Positions 47,481 to 59,048 of a stretch of 64,000 nt of DNA are shown piece after piece. Source of the stretch: Apostichopus japonicus (taxonomy: Eukaryota > Echinodermata > Holothuroidea > Aspidochirotida > Stichopodidae); NCBI RefSeq assembly GCF_037975245.1, contig NC_092570.1:6119001-6183000 (forward strand). The letters are read 5' to 3'. Each line of letters starts with the position of its first letter. Position 1 is the stretch's first letter. The position numbers and the translations under genes are program-made. The notes beneath the pieces are model-generated. The model saw only the letters and a program-made list of their open reading frames with translations, had not been told where the DNA came from and searched no databases.

Positions 47481-48261
47481 ACTGTGGCCAAATCGCTCCG
47501 CACGCGAGTTAAACAAGTGTATTGCCTCAGGTAAGACAGAATTACGGAACCTGGGCGTTTTAGTATGGGGCACCTTTAATCGTATCCCGGATGTGTTGAA
47601 CATGATAAGACTATGGTGTGTGTGATCTTCTTTATATTATTTAGTTTCTTCATCAGACTCTCTTCATATATGGATGAGAGTGACGGAAGGCTTGAACCAA
47701 TGCAGCGTTCAGCTAACTTCCGAACACGTTCCAGCCCTGCCCTGTACTTCTTCGGCATACTGCCAGAGAAACATATAATACTAGACGTTAGAACACTTAG
47801 GATGATTGATTGGTAGAATAATTTTATGATCGTATAATTAACTCTGCATTGTTTTAATTAAATAAAGTCGTTGGCAGGCTTTAACCTTAACAGCTTTTGT
47901 GTGAACATTCCAATTAAGTTTATTATCAATATACGTTCCCAGGTACTTGTAGCTATACCCTCTCAACTTCTTTGCCATCAATTATGACATGATCATGAAC
48001 ATTATTGCCTTTCCTAAAATCAAACAGTAGTTCCTTAGTTTTATTTATATTTAACATCAGACTGTTACTTTTACACCAACCAACCAACTTATGTACTTCA
48101 CTAACAAAGGCAGAGCTGTCATTATTATAAAGAAGACCAGTCAGCACGGTATCATTAGCATATTTGATTATATTGCATTGGTCACTCGATACTTTACAAT
48201 CATTTTTGTACAAGCAGAACAGCACTGGTGAGAGCACACATCCTTGGGGGGGGGGGGGCAC
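47480..48261 (-). pseudogene. Reverse-transcriptase 3' part of a CR1/Rex-like LINE
   Basis: The minus frame at 48261-47953 encodes PQGCVLSPVLFCLYKNDC ... IKYANDTVLTGLLYNND ... INKTKELLFDFR, i.e. the catalytic YADDT block (here YANDT), then the thumb. After frameshifts, 47758-47576 encodes RVRKLAERCIGSSLPSLSSI. About 47560-47510 gives FRNSVLPEAIHLFN, the usual C-terminal end of this LINE type. It is 5'-truncated and frameshifted. Confidence 0.78.
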
Positions 48262-48532
48262 CCGTACTAGAAAACCCCTTTTTCATTTCCAAATGAGAAC
48301 AAAAATCTCATTTGGAGCACCAAATTGCATCTAAGGCCAGGTGAAAATGCAAAATTATTACAAAATGGAGTGGGTGTGTTGAAGTGTGCTATATTGCACC
48401 AAATTGCATCTGAGGCCACCTGAAAATGCAAAAAAATCCAAACGGGAGGGGGACACCCCTCCCTTTACACCCCTCCCCCAGGCCGGCCATCAGTCTTAAG
48501 GCCCCCACTCAAAAGTACTTTCCTACGCCACT
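48255..48532. mobile_element. hAT-type element fragment ending CGCCACTG
   Basis: The segment has two diverged copies of 'CACCAAATTGCATCT.AGGCCA', then GGGAGGGGGACACCCCTCCC and CACCCCTCCCCCAGG. It ends with TTTCCTACGCCACTG, whose complement CAGTGGCGTAGGAAA is a hAT-like terminus. The other end is not identified. A related fragment is at 5150-5250. Confidence 0.5.
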
Positions 48533-49294
48533 GGTTATAGAAGTCAATGAAGATTGACCTCACAGACGTTTTGGGTTGGTCTTAGTGCTTTGATGCAGGT
48601 AAACAAGTATTTCGTCATCTACACCTGTTTTGCTTTGATATAACAATCTATAACAACACCTTTTTCAGCTATGTTTTATTTACTCGTTGTATTTCTATTT
48701 CAGTGTTCTTTGTGATATTATTTTGTGTTTTATTCTTAGTTTTCTCTGTTATTTAAATTTGTATATGTTCTAATATCTGATTTCTTTAAGTGTAAATTAT
48801 GTTTTATGCCTCATGTAAGATAAGTGTTTTGTATCTCTAAATGAGTTTTGCCCTTGAATGTTGAAATAAATAAATAAAATAAATAAAGCACCTTTCTTAC
48901 CTAATGGTAAAGCTTAAAAGTGAACCTATCAAAATAATTTAGCGGCAGAGGGTATGTCCTTCTGCTCGCCATCACAACATATATACAATAGACTTCAGGG
49001 TTTGTCCTAGGAAAGGAAAATAATTTTCATAGCATTGACGGTTGTTGCCCTAACACAGAAAAGAGAGCATTCATAGAGCTGTCTCGCTGACGTGACATAG
49101 GGAATTATTGTACACTAGTACTACCTACTCCTCAATCAGCTCAGTCAGTGACTGATGAATTGATCCTGTCGTAAAGTGCATCGTTCTGTTTTTTAGTTCA
49201 TGAAACGACTGTTTAGCACTACATCATCTCTTTGGGAAGAGTTTATCACGGTGACGAGTGAAAGAAAACCAGTCTATTTACAAAGCTTGTAATC
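48533..49294. other. Non-coding stretch with a retroposon-like (AAAT)n tail
   Basis: 48866-48890 is AAATAAATAAATAAAATAAA-like and follows T-rich sequence. It looks like the 3' end of a plus-strand non-LTR element, but no coding part precedes it directly. The rest upstream of the ATG at 49295 would be the promoter/5' UTR of the next gene. Confidence 0.4.
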
Positions 49295-52200
49295 ATGACG
49301 GCTGCTGTAAGTCTGTGCAATTTTCGTAGCCTAACGTTTATGTCCATTAACGCCTAATGTTGATGTGAAGTCTGACCAGGCCTAGGCTAGTCTAGTAATA
49401 ATAACAGTAATAATCTCACTCAGTCATCTCACAGCTATACTGTAGGGTACGAATCGAAGCACTTGTGATTGTGAAGTAGCTTTTAGCCCTGGCTGGTTTA
49501 TAAATGTCGTATTTTGCAGTAAAACTTGTCTTGTCAGCGTTGGTAATATGTGTAAGATTAAGAATTGCCTTTAGCCTACTGTAAGTAACTTGTGTAACTA
49601 GACTAGTTACTTATGCCTAAGAATAATTTAGACCTGCTGTACTACTAGGTGAAGTTCCCTGCTAGCCTAGGTCTAACAATTGAGAGTTAGACAAGCTGTG
49701 TGATATATGTAGCAGGCCAGTGGTCCATAAGTATCCAAATATTGTGAAAATGTAGTGCTGCAATTATCTTAAAATATTTTGCTTTAATACTATATTACAT
49801 AAGAAGTGTAACACCCCTGTACCCCGGCCGAGCGGTAGCGTGGGAAATCAGGCAGCTGGAGGCCACCTGATGTCAGGGCAGGGGAAGGGGGGAGGCGAAG
49901 ACTTATGCTAGCAGGGCTTGAACCAATACACACAAAAAAAGAGAGAAGAATATAGTTAAGGAGAACTGGGTCTCAAATCAACAATTTTAATACCTTAATT
50001 AACTTTAAACATACACTTAACAAAAATAAGGCAGTGACTTTCTGCCGTATACAAATATAAAAGCAAACAACGGGCAGAGATTAAGTTTAAATAAATAACA
50101 AATACACTACATACCAGGGCGTGGGCAGCACGGCTCTTAACTGAATCACGAGAGTGAATACCCGACACGGGGCGCCAACGGCAGACGGAACTAATACTGC
50201 CTAATGTGGTCCCGCCCCGATTAACCTCTGCAATACCTCCGGGGAGAGCCCTAATTTAACCCTACCTCCGGAGTCTATAACATGCAAAGAAGTCAACCAG
50301 GACGGGAACTTTTTAGTTATACTATACAAAAGGAATGGCGCCCGTAGTCAGCCTTCACTCCCGGACCCGCTCTCTATATTAAATGAACCTTGCCTTTAAA
50401 ATAATACTATACTGTAATTGCCGTGCTGCTCACCGCTGGTCTCCAGTTCTCTGCCCGAACTTCAACGAAATAAATTAAGTTTCCACAATACAAAATACAT
50501 AAGAAAAACAACGTCTTAATTAAACAAGGTTAAGAGAGCAAGTGATAGTAAAATAGATACACGCTAAACAGAACAACTCGTGTAATAAAAGAGCGAATTC
50601 CCGGAATGCTGGTGATGGCAGACGACGGGGAGAGCGAAAGAGACCTGCATAATAAGACAAAAGTAAATGGAATGGTGAATGAATGGACAACAAATCGCAG
50701 GGTAAATTATTCAAACAAAACGGGAAAACATATTCTTAGTAGCCCTGGGCGTGTTCGAAATACGGGGTACACGCATCCCGAACAACCCAGGGCGTAACAA
50801 TATCAAGTAAGGCCTGGGCTATTTCCTCACCACAAGCAATTAGTTCTGTAACTTTGAAGTTTGCATTAAATATATGAGAAAGAAACCAGATACATACACA
50901 CACAATTTGTGTGTGTTAATTGTGTATCCAGTTGGCCAAAAATGGTAGATACAATATGATTACACAAAATCATGTGATTTTTGCCATGGTGGATGTTGGT
51001 TGGTAGGAGCCATGCATGAAACTGAGAGGTATGGTACCTCTCTAAACTGTACACCAATCTCATGCTCTCAAAGCACTGGTGTTGACAGTACAAACAGTTC
51101 CTAACCTTGATCTGATAGAAACATGATATTCATAGTGTTTGTGCTGACAATACGAGTGCTCTGAAGCAGGACATGACACTACAGTCTAGAGTATAGAAAA
51201 AATTGTCCCAACTGGTCGCCATTCTTCTTTTAAGGCATTGACCATAGGACTATGTTGAATTTGAAATGTAACACATCAATTCAGTCTCAAGAATAATCAA
51301 GGCAGTTTCTAACTTTACATGCAACATTGCAATTTTTTTCTGGTTATTGTGTATTGCAGGAAAGAGAGAAAGCGGTTAAAAAGAAGCTGCACGGATTTTT
51401 AACGGAGATGCTGGCTGTAGGATGTGTACGGGTAAGTGTCTTACAACATACTGTAAATATCCAAAACAAACTGTAACATTCCATTCATTGTGTGATATTT
51501 AATTGGTTAATTGCATGATTAATTCAATAAATTTATTCTCATTTTAGAATCCTTCTCTCCTCTTTCAAGACATTTTACTTTAGATGTTCCATGTCTGTCT
51601 CTTACAGGGATTCAAGTACTTTTCAATGTATTTGAGAGGAAAAGAAGAAATGGTCTGCACAGTCCTGAATGAACCAGTGGTAATGCAATTAATTCAGTTT
51701 GCTTTCTATGGTCATCCATATAAAACCTCAGAAGAAAACATTTCAAAATTTCACATAGAAAAGGGTACTGATCTCAACTTAAAATTCAAAGGCTTATAAG
51801 GATTATATATATATATATATTACTTTTCTTGCCCAATTTAAATTTCTCATCAGACTGATGGGAAAGGCATTTTTTTCCAGTATCTAACACATTCAATGCT
51901 ATGCAAAATGACCATGCAACTTAGATGTATACAACAGTAACAACAGCCTTTCAATATATTACAATAAAATGGGCTTACAAGACTCAGTAAGGGGATGGGG
52001 AGGTACAGTGACAGGAACTGTGGAATATGCTGCTTCCCTATCCCTTATCCATTCCATTCTGCCACCTTCTTTCTCATTCCTTATCCAACCATCTAACCAC
52101 CCTGTTCCACCCCACCCCCCCAGCCCTATTTCTATCATAATTACTTTTCTTAAACCTCACTTTCAATCTACTTTATATTAGACACCACGAAGTTCAACTC

Positions 52201-55200
52201 CAGTGTCCACAGAGGGGGGTCAAGTCTTTTTCAGTGGAAGCCAGCCAGAGTTGCCTGTTGATCAGTAAGCATATAAGCACACATAAATAACAAAAGAGCT
52301 TGGCCTAATGACAAACAAAAGGTGGGAAGTTTCATAGGTGGTCTTGGGTAGAAGATGCTGTCTTTTGTTGATATTGATCTTCCCTGAATATTTTTTACCC
52401 TCAAAGCTAAATTGTAAATAGCATGATATATATGCATGGCACATCTTGGCTTGAATGTTTAAACACAATGTTCATTAACAGTTTATTTGTGGGTAAGATT
52501 GCATCTTACTAGTGTAGCTAATACTTCCATTTATAGGGGTGAACTTCTGCTATTAGTAAAATGGAAATGGTTGGAGGGGAAAAAGGGGATAGGGAGGTGG
52601 AAGGATGAGGATGAGAGTGTACATTATATGTCATGAATTAATGTATTAATATTAAAGTTAGTTTATAAATGTTTTCTTTACTAGTAAATTTGGGGGGAGA
52701 AGGGGGGGGGTTGGGAAAAGAGCATTCCATGTAGATATTGTTTATCTGGTTTCATACTCTTTGACTCTAAACAGAAAGGATCTCATGTTATCTCAAGGGA
52801 CTCAAAAGAGGTAAGTTTTACTTGTCTTGTTTCTAGAAAAAGTCTATTAAGCATGGCTCATATTTTTTTGGCCCAGTTGAACTGGCACTCTAGTCGTCCT
52901 ATCTGTGGTATTTCATTTCTTCAAAATTCTCAGGGAAATTTGAAGTAATATCAACAAACATACTGGTTGAAATCAATTTGTAAGATGGTGAGAGGGGAGG
53001 GGAAGAGTAAGGGTGCAGAGCCGTCATGAATTAACAAATTAATTCGTAATTAAAGAATAACCGTCATTGACATTAGTCACATTACATAGACAGAGATTAA
53101 GTCGTCTTTGGTGATTCAAAGATGATTGTCAGCAGAATGACAAAAGGTTATATATGTCATAGCTCGACATGATTACTTCGATGTAGGTAAATATTTGAAT
53201 TTTTCTTTATCTGTGCTGGTATTCAGGATATTTTAAAGTTCACATTTTGTTGCAGTTCTTCAAGTGGTTGTGCAATATTATGCAAAGTCTATAAATAATT
53301 ATATCATCATTCCATTGACTGTATTACTCATTTTTTTTCAGGCTAAGTGGTTATGGGTACATGGATATTGGTCTACCTCCAGCATCCCCCAGTGAAAGGG
53401 AAATTACACCTGCAGTAAGTTTGATCCACATTGGAGTAACCATTGCAACTGAAAGAGATTAACACCAGTTCCAAGTATGTATTAAATTGTTGTATCAAGC
53501 GCTGAAGTCCAAACATGATACAAAAGATCCAAAGTTGCCACTGTTTAGTTGGTACTTGAAGATATATTGAGAAATTGTAGAAAACTTAGAAAATGTCAGC
53601 GAACCTCAACTTTTAAAATTGTGTATGTGATATGGGTTATCATTCTTGGTAGTAAATCACATCTTTGTGTTGTATGAGCATTTCCCCCTATTTTGCAGGA
53701 CTTTGGGAGTTGAAGGCAGGCTTGTGAATCTTGAATAGATAAGGGGTCTTGTAATGGTTATTAGCATTAAATGCTGACTGCAGTGCATGTTTCTTTAATG
53801 CCTTTCATGTAGTACCCATAGAGTGACAATACTGTATTGGTTTCTGTTGTTTCCTATCTGGTAGAGAATGTGTCAATTAAATACAGGCCACTGGTATAGC
53901 AGTACTAACTTGTGTGCATTTAGTCCAGTAGTAGGCCTATCTGTAGAGCCTGTACTGGAGACACCACACTTGCATAAACTACAGTAGTATTTGTAAATCT
54001 GTAGTTAAATTGTTCTTTGTAGGGTCTGTGGTAGTTGTAGCCAGTAGTGTTGCACCCAAATGGCAGAGGCTTCTGCCAGTACTGTAGCATAAGGGGGACC
54101 AGACGTCCTCAGATATCATGGACTTACCGATCTTTCCCAAAACTTGTTAAACAGCCCAGAATGATGTGAATTTGAAAACAAGTGCCTGTTTCTTGAGAAT
54201 GTACTACAAAAATATGGACAGTTAATAATCATTCTTGAAACATAGCTCCACCAAACATTAACATATCAAAATCCCACCTGTCCCTTAAAACTGTATTGTG
54301 TAGTGATATGCCTTGATGTCAACATAGGGGTTGTTCAACATCAATATCATGTCCCTTGAATTTCTGGGAGAAAAAATATGGTCACCTTACTGTTGCATTA
54401 CCTGCACTGTGATCGCAGAGCCAGACGTGGTCTCTTGCAGGTATCCATGTGTTATCCCAGCAGTTTGTGAGATATACATAGTTTCATTATTAAGACTTTG
54501 ATATATTTTATATGATTGGTAAATACTTTCTATTCAAGCATATTTGATTTATGGACATACTCTTTCTTCGCAACTGAATTGCAGTTGGTTACAATGTAGT
54601 TGATGAGTTCTTTTAACTTCGTGCCATAACGGATCATCAAATATTTATACCCATTGGCTGCATTAATTTCTTCTCTTACCAGTTTTTGTTTATTGTGAAT
54701 TCCATAGCGACAAGATTCAACATTGTTTCTCCTCGCTGGGTACGGTAAATATTCATGTCCATATGTTTGGGTGAGAAGCAACCATGACAGACTGGTGAAA
54801 TTGAATGAAGAAAACAAATGCAATAAAGACAGTCCGCTGAGGCTTAAGACGACGTCAGCATGGAATGAGAAAGGTATGAGCGTTTGTTGATATTTTCATT
54901 CCTTCTTTTGAACACTTTTTTGGATTAAAATTGGTACCATACTTTTAAAAACTAGGGGAAAGATAAGGGGTTCATCTAAAAAACACACCCCGTACTCAAG
55001 TGCACTCAAAATACCACTGTGAAGTTGAGACTTTAATTCTGAGGATGTCAAAATGAAATGGATTTCATTTACATAAGTATGTGAGAAACAAAGTCCTCTG
55101 GATTGGATGAACACATTCTAACCTTGGGGATAGCCGATCCTTTCTAACACTCATCTGCATTTTGCTTTGTCCTTATCACTCTACAGACATAAGAGCCTGG

Positions 55201-56393
55201 GAAATTTTAGCAGAACTCGTCAAACTCAATACGAGGCCGTCTCCATCAAATCCATTCGCAGTTGATTTACAGTACTTTGACAGCCTTGATATCGGGGAAC
55301 GTGTAATAGCTCTTGGTGCCATGTCACATTTACTGCAGCAGATATTCAGCCACGGACCGGACAAAGCTTATGCAGGATTGGGTAAGCTTGAGCTGTATGA
55401 CAAAGTCAGGTGGATGAAGATGGGAGAAGTGATGAAATGAATTATTTGGGAGGAGGGAGGAGGTAACTTGGGTGGTTTTTTGACATCAAATTTAGGTGGG
55501 TTATTCTCCAGCCAGGTCCATCCCCCCCCCCCCTTTTACCTCTCATCTAAACTCCTGCTTCCCCCATCAACCCATGTACTGACTTCTGTAGGCCACTCAC
55601 AAGCCATAAATTTCTTAAGCCTAAAATCACCAAATCTATGTCTACTGTACATGATAGAAACAAAGGTCATAAACAATATCTCCCAAACAGCTATGAGAAG
55701 TCTATCACAGGTTAACTGTTTCTTCACACACAAGGCTTATGACTTGGTCAAGTCTAAATACAACACCATGTGCTTCCAATTATTTACATTGTTCTTAGTG
55801 TATTACAATGTTAATTCTCTGTAATGGAGATGGGGTTTTCAAATTCTGAATCTTAAATATTGAACCTCATAATATCGTCTAAATATGGCATCAGTTTCAG
55901 GTTCAACACTGACCACATTCGACATTACATACCTTGAAAAAAAAATTAAAATTTGTAATGGAAATGGCTATTTCTGTGGCCGGAATAGGTGGTTATGGTA
56001 ATGTCTGAAGTAAACAGAGATTTTGGCGAATTGTTGTTGGTTTTGCCATTTTGTGCTATTCTTGACTAGCAACTGTTTAACTCACCGCTTCACATGTTTT
56101 TTTTGGGCATTTGGATAGTGATATGATGAAGTATACCATCAGATAATAGTTTCACATGATTCCTTAAAAAATCGTTTCAATTTTTGTTTTGCCTCTCATC
56201 TATGTCTTTGCTTTTAGTTGCTGACGATTTGAAGGAGGTGACTAGAAGACATTTCAAGGATCTCCTTCTACTTATGAAGCAACATCCCCAATCTGCTGTT
56301 CAGAGTTCACACGTCAGATCAGATCCAGCGAATAAAGGGCAGCTTAGAACTCACGGTCAGGGTCAAAGGTCATACTCCCAAGGTTACAAGTGA
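49295..56393 (+). CDS. Unrecognised conserved-looking protein, 9 coding exons, 294 aa
   Basis: Exons: 49295-49306, 51360-51431, 51608-51679, 52182-52264, 52775-52810, 53342-53414, 54708-54873, 55187-55381, 56218-56393. All phases agree (885 nt). The sequence starts MTAAEREKAVKKKLHGFLTE, then MLAVGCVRGFKYFSMYLRGK, a Ser/Pro-rich linker, and LFLLAGYGKYSCPYVWVRSN. A helical C-terminal half follows (DIRAWEILAELVKL ... IGERVIALGAMSHLLQQIF), then DDLKEVTRRHFKDLLLLMKQ. No signal peptide or membrane segment; probably cytosolic or nuclear. I cannot name the family. The 4-codon first exon and the exon at 54708 (acceptor attccatag) are least certain. Intron 1 holds a candidate solo LTR. Confidence 0.72.
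49807..50799. mobile_element. Candidate solo LTR or terminal-inverted element, 993 bp
   Basis: It starts TGTAACACCCCTGTACCCCG and ends CAGGGCGTAACA, with TG...CA ends. A longer inverted pair (TGTACCCCG near the left, CGGGGTACA at 50763-50771) is also present. The block is conspicuously GC-richer than the intron around it. No target duplication was found, so the boundaries and class are uncertain. Confidence 0.42.
51360..51431 (+). CDS. 294-aa protein exon 2
   Basis: The acceptor is tattgcag and the donor CGG|gtaagt; 24 codons, ERE-KAVKKKLHGFLTEMLAVG-CVR. Confidence 0.72.
51608..51679 (+). CDS. 294-aa protein exon 3
   Basis: The acceptor is tcttacag and the donor GTG|gtaatg; 24 codons beginning GFKYFSMYLRGKEEMVCTVL. 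The open frame runs on into the intron, but the extension loses protein character. Confidence 0.7.
54708..54873 (+). CDS. 294-aa protein exon 7
   Basis: Found by phase: exon 6 ends in phase 0 and exon 8 needs phase 1, and this 166-nt open block supplies exactly that. It encodes RQDSTLFLLAGYGKYSCPYV then WVRSNHDRLVKLNEENK. The donor G|gtatga is good; the acceptor attccatag is moderate. Confidence 0.65.
55187..55381 (+). CDS. 294-aa protein exon 8
   Basis: The acceptor is ctctacag and the donor G|gtaagc. It encodes DIRAWEILAELVKLNTRPSP then SNPFAVDLQYFDSLDIGERV, the most clearly protein-like exon of this gene. Confidence 0.8.
56218..56393 (+). CDS. 294-aa protein exon 9, last coding exon
   Basis: The acceptor is cttttag. 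It encodes VADDLKEVTRRHFKDLLLLM then KQHPQSAVQ and a polar tail to TGA at 56391-56393. Confidence 0.75.
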
Positions 56394-57639
56394 CATATCA
56401 TAAGAGACAGTGATATCATGTAAAGGACTTTGCATAGCAATAGCAACCAAAGAGAGGCTGATCACAGGGATTAAGTGGCAGGATTAAATGTCATGTAAAC
56501 TCTGTTATTTTATGTACCAATGTTTTGACAAGCCAAGTTGATCCTGGATAACTTGAGCCAAATTTGTTTGGTCTCGACAAGTGGTAGTTCCATGTAGATG
56601 GAAGACTTTGCAACATTGCTAACAGATTAATAGATGTATATGATAACACTGTAAAGAGCAAGAGCTGAAATGCTGCAGGCATGTTAAGAGACATACATTA
56701 CATGTGTACTGTAGATGCTGTAGTACAGCTGTGTGTAGTAGTACAGCTTTGTCTGTAGTACAGCTGTGTCTAACAGTCTACAAACTCATGAAATTTTGCA
56801 AAAGGACTCTCATAATGGTCTTTGATAGGTATGTACATTCAAAATCCAGGCTAACAGTGGAAGAAGTGCATATAGCAGAATGAATTGAGTAGTCCCAATA
56901 CACCAACAACATTGAATCTGTGGGACGGTAGCGGACGATTAAAGGACTGAATAACTTCAAATCAGATTTGGTAATCAACTGTGGAATTTTCAGAAGGTGC
57001 AATTATGAAGTAACTAGCCCCAGCACTGTAGGTATAAATGATGATCAAACTTTTAAGTCTTGATTCCTGTATTAAACAAACTGTTCAGTAGGGTGACTGT
57101 TATGAGGACCATTTTGTTTTAATAGGAATTCAAAGTGTAGAGCTACACTACCTAAACAGCTATATACTGTAGTTGTTTGAGGAGGTGGTGGGGGAGGGTG
57201 GGGGGGGTTGGGGGAGGTGGATGTAAATCTTATGGTGACAAGGTGTTCCACATATTTGCCAATTCCTTCACATGAGGATGTTTTACCTCAGGCAATATCA
57301 TTTTGGATGTTACGGTTTACATCTGATCATTACACCAGTGTTAATATTTTCCATTGGTATCGAAGTGTAAATTTAACATGGAGTAAACAGAATATATGCT
57401 TCTTCCTTTGAATTGCCATTGTTTTAGGAATCCCTTCCATTTAATAGAAAATGAGTCATAACAAGACCCTTTCCCTTAACACTTGCCATTCCTTGATATT
57501 GCCAGTAATGAGAGTAAACATATTGTCATAAGCGCAGCAATCTGAACATGGAACGAGCTAAGAAAATTGGGAGTATTTATAATGAAACTTTTCCTTTTAC
57601 TGCTGTTATGTAATTTTGCACAGAGTTTAAGAAGAGCAT

Positions 57640-57960
57640 TGCAGAGAGCCTGATGGACGATTGGCTAAGGCATGGCAGACTCGTGATCCAAGGATCGCTG
57701 GTTCGACTCCTGCCTAGTTCATTACGTTGTGTCCTTTGGCAAGAGGCTTTATCTCAATTGGGGGTTAAATGGGTACCTATGAGGTAAATTGTCATTGGGC
57801 GCAGTATATAACTGCAGCTGCCTGGAGGGACTGTCTCTGGGACAAGTTATCATTGACCTGGGGAAAGGGGGAAAGTTTGGTAACATATCGTCTATAAAGC
57901 GCTTTGAGACCTATTGCTGGTATAAAGCACTATATAAAAGTGGAATATTATTATTATTAT
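57640..57960 (+). mobile_element. tRNA-derived SINE with (ATT)n tail
   Basis: A-box-like TGGCTAAGGCATGG (57662-57675) and consensus B-box GGTTCGACTCC (57700-57710) form the pol III head. The spacing suggests a tRNA with a long variable arm. The body ends 'AAAGCGCTTTGAGACC...' then 'AAAGCACTATATAAAAGTGG' and (ATT)n at 57946-57960, a LINE-borrowed 3' tail. A complete-looking SINE of about 320 bp. Confidence 0.8.
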
Positions 57961-58530
57961 TAGTATTAAAAGAAGGAAATTGTGACAGTTATAAGCATTA
58001 ATTTGTTCCGTAAACCTATCATAGGAAAGACACAAATTTCAGTTTAATGTTCTCAACATGTTTGTCTTCATGTTTTTTATTCACCAAATCGTTTGTTCTT
58101 ATTTGGAATGAAGACAAAAGTTCTTTCGTTGCAGCAGTCTAAACTACGCAAAATTGGTATTCAGTTTTCTTTCATTCTTTTTTTACCTGTAAATGGTATG
58201 GCTTTAAAAGCCACGTGATTCAAACAAGTAATGTTTGGGGCAGTGCAAAAATCTGTCCTGTGAATGATCTTTCAAGCTAAGTATAAATAATAACAATGTG
58301 TAATACCCTCCAAACTTGTCTTTTGTTTTCAATTTGTGTCTGTTTCTTAGGGGATTGCAAGAATGGGGAATTTGACCCTTACTTTTGTACCAATTGTTGC
58401 TTTTCATGAATCCCATTCATGTCATGTGGTCGTGGATAACCCTATATAGGCTACAGGAATCCTGTTATCTTTAGCAGAGGTATGGAAACCTTGCAGACCT
58501 GATATTTCAAAAAGGAGTGTCGTATTTAGT

Positions 58531-58643
58531 ACGAGGATCCCTGACCAAACCCACACCCCCCAACCTCTCCCTCATCTTTATTAGAGAGACTAGCAATACT
58601 TGCATCCCGGGTCCCTCCTTTCGAGAAATGCTGGATCCACCAC
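58531..58643 (-). mobile_element. hAT-type element end fragment
   Basis: On the minus strand it begins CAGTGGTGGATCCAGCATTT, a hAT-like terminus, followed by G-rich sequence. The partner end was not found. Confidence 0.4.
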
Positions 58644-58847
58644 TGAGATGTCCAATACTCAGATTCAAGAGCTAATAACATGGAAAACACTGTTTACCTG
58701 AGTTTGGTAAATATTTTTATCTCAGTTTGCACTTCACAACATCTTAACAAATCCTAACAAATTAAAGTTTGACGGATCTAACGCATAATTTCCATATAGA
58801 CTTCCTTAAAAGTATGATACATTTTAGTTATATCTCTGGAGGTGCTG

Positions 58848-58881
<34 letters not shown>

Positions 58882-58893
58882 ATTTATTTATTT
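58882..58893 (-). terminator. Candidate LIPT2 polyadenylation signal
   Basis: The plus strand TATTTATTTATTTATA reads AATAAATAAATA on the minus strand, about 160 bases after the LIPT2 stop codon. Confidence 0.5.
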
Positions 58894-59048
58894 ATATTCA
58901 TAAATGAACATCAGACAACAGAGAATATCCACACCATCACATGCAAAATATTCCACAAAAATAGAGCCATTTCAACCTTCATGACAAGTATGCACCTTAC
59001 AATACTTCATACCATTAGCACAGGGGGAAAAAACTTATCGCATGCTTT

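Larger units (their letters stand above)
56394..59048. other. Intergenic region between two converging genes
   Basis: Contains a SINE (57640-57960), a poly-G patch (57184-57222), a hAT-type end (58531-58643) and TA/TG microsatellites (58848-58880). No exon is supported. Confidence 0.5.

Noticed and set aside
57640-57720. Functional tRNA gene
   Set aside because: A pol III head is present but continues into a LINE-like 3' tail with (ATT)n, so it is a SINE.
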